40,700 bases of DNA, from positions 1 to 40,700 of the forward strand of contig CALXXQ010000173.1 in the NCBI GenBank assembly GCA_944392715.1. The letters are read 5' to 3'. Positions 25,456-33,566 of the stretch are shown in pieces (within the stretch, counting starts at the first letter, position 1; every line of letters begins with the position of its first letter). Source of the stretch: an uncultured Brachyspira sp. (lineage in GTDB: Bacteria > Spirochaetota > Brachyspiria > Brachyspirales > Brachyspiraceae). The notes under the pieces are model-generated. The model was not told where the DNA came from. It made no database searches and saw only the letters and a list, made by a program, of their open reading frames with translations. The translations under genes and the position numbers were made by a program.

Positions 25456-25752
25456 ATATACCTAAACAATTATATTTTGTCAAAAAATAAAGTTATATTT
25501 TGTTTTTAATATCTGGGGCTTTGCCCCATACCCCAGTTCTTTTATTGGTATAAAAGAACCAAAACAACTGCATTTTTAGTCTAAATTTAGGTTATACCCT
25601 ATATTTAATACATATATTTTTAATATAAAGTTATAACAATTGCATTTTTCACATAGCGTATCCGAAGGATAAAAAAATTTTTGTGCGGCAAAAAAGTAGA
25701 TACAATTTACATAAAGTGCATCAATTGACAAAATATAATTGTTTAGGTATAT
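25456..25752. mobile_element. MITE-like element with 28-bp perfect terminal inverted repeats
   Basis: The 28 bases at 25456-25483 (start ATATACCTAAACAATTATAT) are the exact reverse complement of 25725-25752. The 297-bp element has no transposase. Inside lie GGGGC-TTT-GCCCC (25515-25527) with an alternative CTGGGG/CCCCAG pairing (25513-25536), a perfect 10-bp hairpin GTTCTTTTAT-TGGT-ATAAAAGAAC (25536-25559), and a repeated AACAA(C/T)TGCATTTTT. The GC-rich hairpin is unlike the surrounding AT-rich DNA. It fills the gap between the anti-sigma-like gene and tag. Only a short, doubtful minus-strand reading frame of about 60 codons crosses it. Confidence 0.75.
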
Positions 25753-25788
25753 TACCAAATATATTACATATAGGAAATAGTTTTAATT

Positions 25789-26352
25789 ATGTCAGAAATA
25801 TGCAAATGGGCTAAAAGCGAAATAGAAATTAAATATCATAATGAAGAATGGTGCAAAGTATGCCATGATGAAAGAAAATTATTTGAAATGCTGATACTTG
25901 AAAATATGCAGGCTGGATTAAGCTGGAAATGTGTACTTGATAAAAGAGAAAATATGAGAGAGGCATTTGATAATTTTGATTATAAAAAAATATCTAAATA
26001 CGATGATAAAAAGATAAATGAACTATTAAATAATAAAGGCATAATAAGAAATAAAAGAAAAATTAATGCTCTTATAGTAAATGCAAATAAATTTATAGAA
26101 GTTCAAAAAGAGTTCGGAAGCTTTGATAAATATATATGGTCTTTTACTGATGGTAAGCAAATAGATAATAAATTAGATGATGAAAGCCCTCTTCCTGCAA
26201 AAAATGAACTTTCAGATACTATAAGCAAAGATATGATAAAAAGAGGATTTAAATTCACAGGAAGCATAATAATTTATAGTTATATGCAGGCTATAGGAAT
26301 TGTAAATGACCATTCTATTAATTGTCATTACTATAAAAATAATAAAAATTAA
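25789..26352 (+). CDS. tag: DNA-3-methyladenine glycosylase I
   Basis: Excises 3-methyladenine from DNA in base-excision repair. 187 residues, same length as E. coli Tag. Zinc site complete: Cys5 and His17 (KYHNEEW) at the N-terminus, His and Cys in VNDHSINCHYY at the C-terminus. LFEMLILENMQAGLSWKCVLDKREN and RGFKFTGSIIIYSYMQAIG are the central family motifs; the Glu in ILENMQAG is the base-binding residue. Lies directly after the MITE-like element, whose right end is 36 bp from the ATG; the promoter is not clear and could be provided in part by the element. Confidence 0.95.
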   Translation: MSEICKWAKSEIEIKYHNEEWCKVCHDERKLFEMLILENMQAGLSWKCVLDKRENMREAFDNFDYKKISKYDDKKINELLNNKGIIRNKRKINALIVNANKFIEVQKEFGSFDKYIWSFTDGKQIDNKLDDESPLPAKNELSDTISKDMIKRGFKFTGSIIIYSYMQAIGIVNDHSINCHYYKNNKN

Positions 26353-26414
26353 TAAAAAATATTGACTAATACCAAAAATAAAGCTAGAATAAAATAGCTG
26401 ATTGGGTAAAAATT

Positions 26415-27590
26415 ATGCATAAATATAATACTTTACAATTTAAAAAATCATCTATTATTTATATTAAAGATCAAAACCCAAAAAATTCTTTTTATATTAT
26501 AACTAAAGGAAAAGCCATATCATATGGAACATTTCATTCTAATATAGAATTTAATAAAGGAGATATATTAGGATTAGTTAATACAACATTAAATGAACCT
26601 TATTTTTATAATATAAAAGCATTAGAAGATACTGAGGTTATAGAATTAAATTTAAATGAAATAATTAATACCAATAATAGAGATTTAATGATAAAAATAT
26701 ATAATTATTTGAATTCTTCATTAGAAACTTGGCTTGGAAGATATTATTTATCAGTATCAGAAAGTAAAGAATTCGTGAATGAAAAAACAAAAGAAGAAAT
26801 ACTAAATATGGCAAAAGTTTATGAGAATAATAATTTCAGCCATGTATCATATAAATTATACAATGAATATATAAATAGATTTCCAAATAGCGAGGATATT
26901 GATGAAGTAAAAAATAAATTATCTAGCATAGAGCCTATAGAAGAACCTTCAGAAAAAAGGGATAATATATTTCGCTATAAAAAAGGATACTGTTTATATA
27001 CAGAATTAGAAGGAAGTGATAGATTATATATTATAAAGTCAGGTAAAATAGGAATATATAATGTTGTTAATTTACATCAAATAACTAGAGCCATTTACTC
27101 AAAAAATAGCATAATAGATGGATATAATCCAGTTTTAGAGTATCAGCCATTATCTACATGTGCTGTTATACTTGAAAACTCTGTAATTAAAGTATTAAAA
27201 AAAGAAGAACTGCTTGATATAATGGAAAAAGATAATTCTATTAAATTATACTATATAAAAATGATAAGTATAAAAATTAGAAATACGATATTAAAAATAA
27301 TGGCTCTTAATACAGATGAAATACTATCTAAATTAATAATAACATTGTATTATATTTTAAAAACAGAAATAATATCAGAAGATGTTAATTTTGTTCATTT
27401 ATTATATAGTATTCATGATATACAAACTATTATTAATATAAGTGATATAAAATCTGTAGAGAGAGAATTAGCTAAAATAAGATCTGTACAAATATCAGAA
27501 GATAATCGTATTAATATAACAGATATAAAAGGCTTTATTATAGAATATAAAAACTGTATTCATAGAATAACAAATATGCATCATTCATAG
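26415..27590 (+). CDS. Protein with two cyclic-nucleotide-binding-type domains
   Basis: 391 residues, soluble. The first cNMP-binding-type beta roll (about 5-85) has SIIYIKDQNPKNSFYIITKGKAISYG and FNKGDILGLVN. A helical linker follows with a TPR-like YKLYNEYINRFPNSEDIDEV. The second (about 185-290) has FRYKKGYCLYTELEGSDRLYIIKSGKIGIY and NSIIDGYNP. The phosphate-binding GE-R/S pattern of true cAMP sites is degenerate in both. The C-terminal 70 residues are helical and could be a degenerate Crp-type HTH (VERELAKIRSVQISEDNRINITDIKGF). Possibly a regulator. Its terminator is at 27603-27640. Confidence 0.75.
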   Translation: MHKYNTLQFKKSSIIYIKDQNPKNSFYIITKGKAISYGTFHSNIEFNKGDILGLVNTTLNEPYFYNIKALEDTEVIELNLNEIINTNNRDLMIKIYNYLNSSLETWLGRYYLSVSESKEFVNEKTKEEILNMAKVYENNNFSHVSYKLYNEYINRFPNSEDIDEVKNKLSSIEPIEEPSEKRDNIFRYKKGYCLYTELEGSDRLYIIKSGKIGIYNVVNLHQITRAIYSKNSIIDGYNPVLEYQPLSTCAVILENSVIKVLKKEELLDIMEKDNSIKLYYIKMISIKIRNTILKIMALNTDEILSKLIITLYYILKTEIISEDVNFVHLLYSIHDIQTIINISDIKSVERELAKIRSVQISEDNRINITDIKGFIIEYKNCIHRITNMHHS

Positions 27591-27602
27591 AATATTTAAA
27601 CT

Positions 27603-27640
27603 AAAGATATAAAAAATAATATTTTACTTTTTATATCTTT
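27603..27640 (+). terminator. Hairpin between cNMP gene and phosphohexomutase
   Basis: Perfect 13-bp stem AAAGATATAAAAA (27603-27615) and TTTTTATATCTTT (27628-27640), followed by ATAATTTTAT. All A/T except one G-C pair, so a weak terminator at best. Confidence 0.5.
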
Positions 27641-27682
27641 ATAATTTTATATAATAAATAAACATATATTTAGGAGTTTTAA

Positions 27683-29095
27683 ATGCCTACATTAAAAACA
27701 AGCATATCAGGAATAAGAGGAATAATAGGAGATGGTTTAGATATAAGAGCTATTGTTGATTATACTTCAGCATTTGCATGTCTTTTTCCAAAAAAAGCAA
27801 AAGTTCTAGTAGCAAGAGACACAAGAATAACAGGAGAATCTATATTAAATGCTGTAGTAGCAACTTTAACAGCATCAGGTATAAATGTAATAGATATAGG
27901 TATAACCCCTACCCCAACAGCATTGTATATGGTGGAAAAATTAAAAATACATGGCGGTATAATGATATCTGCAAGTCATAATCCTATAGAATGGAATGCT
28001 TTAAAGCTTATAGGAAAAGGCGGACATTTTTTAGATGAAAAATCAGTTAATGAACTAATGAAGCTTTATGATAAAAAAGCATCAAGATTTGTAAAAGCAT
28101 TAGAAACAGGTACTTATGAAAAAATAGACAATGCCATAGAAGAGCATATTAAACGTATATTAAGATGGATAGATGTTGAAAAAATCAAAAAATCTAATTT
28201 TAAAGTTGCATGCGATTATGTTAATGGTACAGGATTATTTGCTACACCTCCTCTTCTTAAAGCATTGGGAGTAAAAGAAGTTTCTATCAATAAAGAGCAT
28301 ACAGGAAAATTTGCTCATGTGGCAGAGCCTTCAGCAGCAAGTATGAAAAACTTATCTGATTTAGTAAAGAAAAATAAAGTAAATATTGGATTTACTCAAG
28401 ACCCAGATGCTGACAGACTTGCTTTAGTACTTGATGATGGCACTATTATAAGCGAGGAATATACTTTAGCATTATGCGCCAAATATTTATGGATGTCTGG
28501 AAAGGGAAATGCCGCTGTAAACTTATCTACTTCAAGAATGATAGATGATTTAGCTAAAGAAAAGGGATATTCTGTTGATCGCACAAAAATAGGAGAAATA
28601 AATGTTTCTTCTCATGTTGTAAAAAATAAATTATATTTCGGAGGAGAAGGAAACGGAGGAATAATAGTTCCTGCTGTTACACCTGGAAGAGATTCTCTTT
28701 TGGGTATTGCATTAATATTAGAATTAATGGCTAAAACAGGAAAAACTATTACTGAACTTGTAAATGAAATTCCAAAATATGAAATAGTAAAAGAAAAATT
28801 AGAAGTATCTAAAATAGATGAAGATAAATTCTTAAAACAAATCAAAGAAGAGTATCCTAAAGCTAAAATAACAACCATTGACGGAATAAAAATAGATTTA
28901 GAACAAGGATGGCTTCATGTGCGTTCATCAAATACAGAACCTATAGTAAGAATAATTGCTGAAGCTAAAAATAAAAAGGAAGCTAAAGAATTAATCAATA
29001 CTGCTATGGGTATGATAAAAAATGATAAACCTGCTAAAGAAACAAATAAAGAGATGAAAGCTAAAAAAGAAACAAGTAAAAAAACTAAAAAATAA
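27683..29095 (+). CDS. glmM: Phosphoglucosamine/phosphohexomutase
   Basis: 470 residues, alpha-D-phosphohexomutase family. Catalytic serine loop ISASHNP (95-101; Ser98), metal loop DPDADR (240-245), sugar loop GEGNGG (321-326) and phosphate loop RSSNTEP (414-420). GEGNGG and the ISGIRGIIG start are typical of GlmM/ManB-like enzymes rather than PgcA-type, so it probably interconverts glucosamine 6-phosphate and 1-phosphate for peptidoglycan and lipooligosaccharide, though phosphomannomutase or phosphoglucomutase activity is not excluded. The last 25 residues are Lys-rich (KETSKKTKK) and outside the fold. AGGAG precedes ATG 27683. Ends at the 29121 terminator. Confidence 0.85.
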   Translation: MPTLKTSISGIRGIIGDGLDIRAIVDYTSAFACLFPKKAKVLVARDTRITGESILNAVVATLTASGINVIDIGITPTPTALYMVEKLKIHGGIMISASHNPIEWNALKLIGKGGHFLDEKSVNELMKLYDKKASRFVKALETGTYEKIDNAIEEHIKRILRWIDVEKIKKSNFKVACDYVNGTGLFATPPLLKALGVKEVSINKEHTGKFAHVAEPSAASMKNLSDLVKKNKVNIGFTQDPDADRLALVLDDGTIISEEYTLALCAKYLWMSGKGNAAVNLSTSRMIDDLAKEKGYSVDRTKIGEINVSSHVVKNKLYFGGEGNGGIIVPAVTPGRDSLLGIALILELMAKTGKTITELVNEIPKYEIVKEKLEVSKIDEDKFLKQIKEEYPKAKITTIDGIKIDLEQGWLHVRSSNTEPIVRIIAEAKNKKEAKELINTAMGMIKNDKPAKETNKEMKAKKETSKKTKK

Positions 29096-29120
29096 TATTT
29101 TTCAATAAAATAATCAAAGC

Positions 29121-29148
29121 CCTTAGTAATTAATTTACTAGGTTTTTT
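29121..29148 (+). terminator. Rho-independent terminator after phosphohexomutase
   Basis: CCTTAGTAA pairs with TTACTAGG with one bulged T, followed by a run of six T. Confidence 0.75.
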
Positions 29149-29232
29149 AATAATATATATAAAAAATATTATTATATATCAGCTAAATTATAGAAAAACT
29201 AGTTTATTATTCATAGTAGTGAGAACTAACTA

Positions 29233-29261
29233 TTTCGACTTTTAAACCAAAAAAGTCGAAA
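29233..29261. repeat. Perfect 11-bp hairpin of unknown role
   Basis: TTTCGACTTTT (29233-29243) and AAAAGTCGAAA (29251-29261), loop of seven, in the gap before fabG. No neighbouring gene ends here and there is no good T-run on either side. It could be a dispersed palindromic repeat or an operator. The rest of 29149-29283 is AT-rich. Confidence 0.55.
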
Positions 29262-29283
29262 ATTTTAAAATCATAATTTTCAC

Positions 29284-29312
29284 TTGACAATTTTTGTATA
29301 TTTTGTTTTAAT
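29284..29312 (+). promoter_or_regulatory. Promoter of the fabG-acpP-fabF genes
   Basis: TTGACA (29284-29289), 17-base spacer, TTTAAT (29307-29312), about 75 bases before the fabG ATG. Confidence 0.75.
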
Positions 29313-29386
29313 AGTCATATATTTAACTAATAAAAATTTTTTTTGTTATATTTTATATATCTTTTACACATCAAAAAAGGATAAAT

Positions 29387-30136
29387 ATGGACTTAAATCT
29401 TAAAAATAAAACAGCTTTAATAACAGGTTCAAGCAGAGGAATAGGAAAGAAAATAGCAGAAACTCTAGCAAAAGAAGGAGTTAATGTTGTAATCACTGCT
29501 ACTAATTTTGAAAAGGCCTCTCAGGTTGCTGATGAAATAAAATCATCTTTCAATGTTGAAACTTTGGCATTACAGCATGATGCTAAATCAAGTGAATCAT
29601 GTAAAGAAGTTGTTGCTAAAACAATAGAGAAATTCGGAGCTATTGATATACTTGTTAATAATGCAGGAATTACTAAAGATATGTTAGTACTTCAAATGGA
29701 AGATAATGCTTGGAATGAGGTAATATCTACAAATCTTTCAGGTGCTTTCTATATATCAAGAGAAGCTGCTAAATCTATGCTTAGAGCTAGAAAGGGCAAA
29801 ATAATCAATATATCAAGTGTTATAGGAAAAATGGGAAATGCAGGACAGGTTAATTATTCTGCTGCTAAGGCTGGAATCATAGGAATGACTAAATCTATGG
29901 CTAAAGAATTTGCAGCTAGAAATATATGCGTAAATGCTATAGCACCTGGTTTCATACAAACAGATATGACAGGAGTTTTACCTGAAGATACAGTAAAAGG
30001 AATAATGAGCATTACACCATTAAAAAGATTAGGTACTCCAGAAGATGTAGCTAATTTAGTACTATTTTTATCTTCTGATATCAGCAGTTATATTACAGGA
30101 GAAGTAATAGCTGTTGATGGCGGAATGTCAATGTAA
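29387..30136 (+). CDS. fabG: 3-oxoacyl-ACP reductase FabG
   Basis: NADPH-dependent reduction of 3-oxoacyl-ACP in type II fatty acid elongation. 249 residues. SDR motifs: cofactor loop TGSSRGIG (13-20), NNAGIT (91-96), Asn115 region NLSGAF, catalytic Ser144 (NISS), Tyr157 and Lys161 (YSAAKAG), and the typical VDGGMSM end. ATG 29387 follows AAGGA. Promoter at 29284; acpP starts 73 bp after its stop. Confidence 0.97.
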   Translation: MDLNLKNKTALITGSSRGIGKKIAETLAKEGVNVVITATNFEKASQVADEIKSSFNVETLALQHDAKSSESCKEVVAKTIEKFGAIDILVNNAGITKDMLVLQMEDNAWNEVISTNLSGAFYISREAAKSMLRARKGKIINISSVIGKMGNAGQVNYSAAKAGIIGMTKSMAKEFAARNICVNAIAPGFIQTDMTGVLPEDTVKGIMSITPLKRLGTPEDVANLVLFLSSDISSYITGEVIAVDGGMSM

Positions 30137-30209
30137 TAATAAAAATGTATATAAGGATGCTTATAAAAGCACTTTATTAATAAAATTATAAATTTAAGGA
30201 GATTAAAAA

Positions 30210-30446
30210 ATGGCATTAATCGATGAAATTAAAGATGTTGTTGCTAATCAATTAAACATCTCAGACAAAAGTAAAATCACTGACACAGCTTCTTTCGTAG
30301 ATGATTTGAATGCTGATTCACTTGATTTAGTAGAATTGATTATGGAATTAGAAAAACGTTATGATATCAAAATTCCTCAAGAAGATCAAGAAAAAATTAA
30401 AAATGTAGCTGATGCTGCTAAATATATTGAAGAGCATAAAAAATAA
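30210..30446 (+). CDS. acpP: Acyl carrier protein
   Basis: Carries the growing acyl chain on a phosphopantetheine arm. 78 residues, acidic; the arm-bearing Ser37 sits in the invariant DSLDLVELIM. AAGGAG precedes ATG 30210. It codes with less A-ending bias (GAT/TCA/CTT mixed with ATC, ATC, TTC), suggesting high expression. It is followed by a strong hairpin terminator and then by fabF. Confidence 0.97.
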   Translation: MALIDEIKDVVANQLNISDKSKITDTASFVDDLNADSLDLVELIMELEKRYDIKIPQEDQEKIKNVADAAKYIEEHKK

Positions 30447-30457
30447 TTATATTATAT

Positions 30458-30491
30458 TTTCCCGTAAATATTATTTTACGGGAAATTTTTT
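30458..30491 (+). terminator. Terminator/attenuator between acpP and fabF
   Basis: Perfect 11-bp stem TTTCCCGTAAA (30458-30468) and TTTACGGGAAA (30475-30485), loop of six, followed by TTTTTT. A full rho-independent terminator inside the fab gene set, with TATAAT at 30494-30499 just after it. Confidence 0.9.
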
Positions 30492-30521
30492 AGTATAATT
30501 AAAATCATAGGAGTTTTATAT

Positions 30522-31775
30522 ATGAGTGAACGTAGAGTTGTGATTACAGGACTTGGAATAGTAAGTTCTTTAGGAAATGATGTAAAAACATTTTGGAATA
30601 ACTTACTTAACGGAGTTTCTGGGGTTAAAACATTAAGTAAGTATTTTGATCCTGAAAAAGAGAAACTTATTACCAAAATCGGTGCTGAAGCTTTACCACT
30701 TGAAGGCGACTATTATTCTGATAAAAAAATGTTAAGAAGATTAGACCCTTTCATTAATTTTGGAATATATGCTGCTTATCATGCATTTAAGCAAGCTGGT
30801 ATAGAACCTAAAACAGGCTTCGATCCATTAAGAGCCGGATGTGTTCTTGGTAGCGGTATTGGCGGTATAACTACTCTTTTATCAAATCATAATGTTATAC
30901 TTTCTGATGGTCCTGGAAGAGTATCACCTTTCTTTGTACCTATGCAGATAATTAATATGACTTCTGGTATGATTGCTATGGAATATGGCATGAATGGTCC
31001 TAACTATAGTGTTGTTACAGCTTGTGCTTCTTCAAATCATTCTATAGGACTTGGATATAAGCATATTAAAGATAATGAAGCTGATATTATGGTCGTAGGA
31101 GGTTCTGAAGCTACTATAAACCCTCTTACTATTGCGGGATTTAATAATGCCAGAGCTTTATCTACTAGAAATGATGAACCAACTAAAGCTTCAAGACCTT
31201 TTGATAAGGGAAGAGACGGATTTGTTATAGGGGAAGGTGCTGGTGTATTAATACTTGAAGAATATGAGCATGCTAAAAAGAGAAATGCTAATATACTAGC
31301 TGAAATTTGCGGATATGGTTTCACTGCAGATGCTAATCATATTACTGCTCCTTTAGAAGATGGTGCTATGGGGGCAAGAGCTATGTCATTAGCTATAGAA
31401 AGTGCTAAAATTTCACCTGATAAAATAAGCTATATTAATACTCATGGTACTTCTACTCCTGTAGGAGATATTGCTGAAGTTAAGGCTATTAAAAAGGCTT
31501 TAGGTGAAGATAATGCTAAGAAGATAAAAATTAATTCAACTAAATCTATGACAGGACATGCTTTAGGTGCTGCAGGCGGTATAGAAGCTATTGCAACTGT
31601 TATGAGTATCATTGAAGGTAAAGTACACCCTACTATCAATGTAGAAGAACAAGATCCTGAATGTGATTTAGATGTTGTTGCTAATACTGCTCAAGATTAC
31701 AAAATAGAATATGCTATAAGCAATTCTTTGGGATTCGGCGGACATAATGCTTCTATAGTATTTAAAAGAATATAA
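30522..31775 (+). CDS. fabF: 3-oxoacyl-ACP synthase II FabF
   Basis: Condensing enzyme of fatty acid elongation. 417 residues. Catalytic triad Cys168 (VTACASSNHS), His308 (NTHGTST) and His346 (MTGHALGAAGG), and the C-terminal NSLGFGGHNAS. AGGAG lies before ATG 30522. The only gene between acpP and the terminator at 31796. Since acpP is followed by a terminator, fabF would be expressed from readthrough and/or the -10-like TATAAT at 30494. Confidence 0.97.
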   Translation: MSERRVVITGLGIVSSLGNDVKTFWNNLLNGVSGVKTLSKYFDPEKEKLITKIGAEALPLEGDYYSDKKMLRRLDPFINFGIYAAYHAFKQAGIEPKTGFDPLRAGCVLGSGIGGITTLLSNHNVILSDGPGRVSPFFVPMQIINMTSGMIAMEYGMNGPNYSVVTACASSNHSIGLGYKHIKDNEADIMVVGGSEATINPLTIAGFNNARALSTRNDEPTKASRPFDKGRDGFVIGEGAGVLILEEYEHAKKRNANILAEICGYGFTADANHITAPLEDGAMGARAMSLAIESAKISPDKISYINTHGTSTPVGDIAEVKAIKKALGEDNAKKIKINSTKSMTGHALGAAGGIEAIATVMSIIEGKVHPTINVEEQDPECDLDVVANTAQDYKIEYAISNSLGFGGHNASIVFKRI

Positions 31776-31795
31776 TTAAAATATTTGATAAAATA

Positions 31796-31826
31796 AAGTC
31801 CTATTTTTATAAATAGGACTTTTTTA
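31796..31826 (+). terminator. Rho-independent terminator after fabF
   Basis: Perfect 11-bp stem AAGTCCTATTT (31796-31806) and AAATAGGACTT (31811-31821), four-base loop, then a T-run. Converges with the gene ending at 31866. Confidence 0.9.
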
Positions 31827-31865
31827 TTTTAACTAATTTTTTATTCTAACTAATAAACAAATAAA

Positions 31866-32531
31866 TTATTCTATCAAATATTTATCTTCCAAAACTTTTA
31901 AAGGCTTACTGATTTGCTTAGCTATAAGTCCTACAAAAATAGCAGCAATAATAGTTCCTTCCCTAACCCCTTCCAAATGTCCTATATATATTAAAACTGT
32001 AATTATAGAAATTAAAACTAATGATACATCAAAAGCTATTTTTGTATTTCCAAACTTTACAGGAAATATTTTGCATATTGCCAATACTAACCCTTCTCCA
32101 GGAGTTGTAATTAATTTTGCCATTACCTCTATACTTATACCTATACCAACTAGAATTATTCCAGCTACACATAATATCCATTGCTGAAGATAATTACTAT
32201 ATGTTATATCCTTTATTAAATATTGAGAAAAATCTATCATTATTCCAAATAAAATTAATGCTGGTATTTGAAATAATTAAAATAAATCATATTTCTTTCT
32301 AAGAAGAAGTATTTGCACCAATATAAAAATAAGATTAATTATAATAGTAGTCTCTCCTACTGACAAACCTGATATATAGCTTGCCACATATGGTACACTT
32401 GAAATTGGAGAAGTTCCAAGCGATGCCTTAATAGAAAAAGCTATTCCTAAAGACATAATAAAAAGTCCTATTAATAATATTATACATCTCTTAAAAAAAT
32501 GTTTTTTGAAAATATTAGTATTAATTCCCAT
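31866..32531 (-). pseudogene. YczE/YitT-type membrane protein gene broken by an in-frame stop
   Basis: Five to six hydrophobic helices. The first part (84 residues from ATG 32531) has FFKRCIILLIGLFIMSLGIAFSIKASLGTSPISSVPYV, the opening of COG2364 YczE-like membrane proteins. A TAA at 32279-32277 stops it after RKKYDLF. The same frame continues at once: LFQIPALILFGIMIDFSQYLIK to the end at 31866 (VGLIAKQISKPLKVLEDKYLIE), with no frameshift. A CAA-to-TAA change would explain it, restoring about 221 residues. The second half has a late ATG at 32240 but no first membrane half. GGAG precedes ATG 32531. Likely an inactivated transporter of unknown substrate in an operon with marR; a sequencing error would also fit. 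Confidence 0.75.
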
Positions 32532-32534
32532 AAT

Positions 32535-32957
32535 TCAATCTCCGTATTCTGAAAGTGATTTGCATAGCTCTGCTAATAAATGTTTCAATTCTTCTTTGTT
32601 TTCCTCTAATAAAGTTTTTGTAGCAATATTTTCTGTATTCTCAAAAACATTATTTATAATTTTTGAAGCTTCTAGTCCTTTTTCTGTTAAAGAAACATAT
32701 AGAGATCTTCTATTTCCCTCATGCTGCTTTCTTATAATAAGCTCAGCTTTCTCCATTCCTAAAAGTATGCTTCCTACTGTAGCTTGTTCTATTTCTAAAT
32801 AATTGGCTATAGTTTTTTGATCAGCTTCTCCAAATTTTGATAAAAAATATAATACTTTAGGCTGTCCTGATGTAAGTCCTATTTTATTTGCTTCGTACAT
32901 TATTTTACGGGCAAAAATAGAATTTGCTTTCATAAGCAGATAATGCAGATTTTCCAA
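32535..32957 (-). CDS. MarR-family transcriptional regulator
   Basis: 140 residues with the winged helix: LTSGQPKVLYFLSKFGEADQKTIANYLEIEQATVGSILLGMEKAELIIRKQHEGNRRSLYVSLTEKGLEA, the MarR plan with recognition helix near QATVGSIL and wing NRRSLYVSLT. The start is TTG at 32957 with AAGGA about nine bases upstream; the next ATG would remove the first helix. Three bases separate its stop from the YczE-like gene, so both form one operon, typical of local regulation of a transporter. The tandem repeats at 32961-33005 between promoter and start are likely its operator. Confidence 0.9.
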   Translation of the reverse strand: MENLHYLLMKANSIFARKIMYEANKIGLTSGQPKVLYFLSKFGEADQKTIANYLEIEQATVGSILLGMEKAELIIRKQHEGNRRSLYVSLTEKGLEASKIINNVFENTENIATKTLLEENKEELKHLLAELCKSLSEYGD

Positions 32958-32960
32958 TTG

Positions 32961-33005
32961 TAAGTATCCTTATAATAAGTATTCTTATAGTAAGTTTTAT
33001 TATAT
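32961..33005. promoter_or_regulatory. Three 15-bp tandem repeats, likely MarR operator
   Basis: TAAGTATcCTTATAa (32961-32975), TAAGTATtCTTATAg (32976-32990) and a degenerate TAAGTTTtaTTATA (32991-33005) run head to tail. Each full copy has the inverted TAAG-N4-CTTA. They lie between the -10 box (32999-33004) and the start of marR, partly over the -10. Confidence 0.65.
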
Positions 33006-33025
33006 ACTATAAAAAAATAAGTCAA
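32999..33025 (-). promoter_or_regulatory. Promoter of marR
   Basis: Minus strand: TTGACT (33025-33020), 15-base spacer, TATAAT (33004-32999). The spacer is short, which may make it weak or depend on repressor-free DNA. Confidence 0.5.
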
Positions 33026-33068
33026 TAAAAAATACCTTAGGTATGTATAGAAAAAAATCAAAAAATGA

Positions 33069-33096
33069 TTGACTTTTAATAAAGTTAGAGTATACT
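33069..33096 (+). promoter_or_regulatory. Promoter of trxA
   Basis: TTGACT (33069-33074), 16-base spacer, TATACT (33091-33096), about 40 bases before ATG 33137. Confidence 0.7.
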
Positions 33097-33136
33097 AATA
33101 AAGAGACTATAAAGATTAATAAGGAGATATAAGAAT

Positions 33137-33454
33137 ATGTCAGTACAAGAATTAAAAACAGATAATTTTGAAGCAGCTATATCAGGTGATAAAGCTATAT
33201 TAGTTGATTTTTTTGCTGAATGGTGCGGACCTTGTAAAATGCAGACTCCTATATTACATAAGGTAGCAGATCAAAATTCTGATAAAATGAATTTTGGTGC
33301 TGTTAATGTTGATGAAGCTGAGGAGGTTGCTGCTAAATATGGAGTTCAGTCTATACCTACTTTAATGGTATTTAAAGGAGGAGAAGTTGTAAAAAGAGCT
33401 GAAGGTATGAAAAATGAAGCTCAATTAAAGGAATGGTTAAAAGAATATCTATAA
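33137..33454 (+). CDS. trxA: Thioredoxin
   Basis: 105 residues, cytoplasmic disulfide reductant. The active site FAEWCGPCKM has Cys30 and Cys33; the cis-proline turn is SIPTLMVFKGGE, and AVNVDEAEEVAAKYGV is the normal core. AAGGAGAT lies before ATG 33137. Own promoter and own terminator (33478-33510), so it is a single-gene unit. Confidence 0.97.
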   Translation: MSVQELKTDNFEAAISGDKAILVDFFAEWCGPCKMQTPILHKVADQNSDKMNFGAVNVDEAEEVAAKYGVQSIPTLMVFKGGEVVKRAEGMKNEAQLKEWLKEYL

Positions 33455-33477
33455 TAAAATATAATATTTTATTTTTT

Positions 33478-33510
33478 AGCCTAATTTTATTGAAAATTAG
33501 GCTTTTTTTT
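33478..33510 (+). terminator. Rho-independent terminator after trxA
   Basis: Perfect 11-bp stem AGCCTAATTTT (33478-33488) and AAAATTAGGCT (33493-33503), loop ATTG, then a run of eight T. Confidence 0.95.
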
Positions 33511-33566
33511 ATTCTAAATTGATATATAATTCTGCAATTATATCATAAAATTTTTAGGACATAAGT

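Noticed and set aside
25576-25758. 60-codon minus-strand reading frame across the MITE-like element
   Set aside because: It crosses both the internal repeats and the terminal inverted repeat, has no ribosome site and no recognisable protein pattern.
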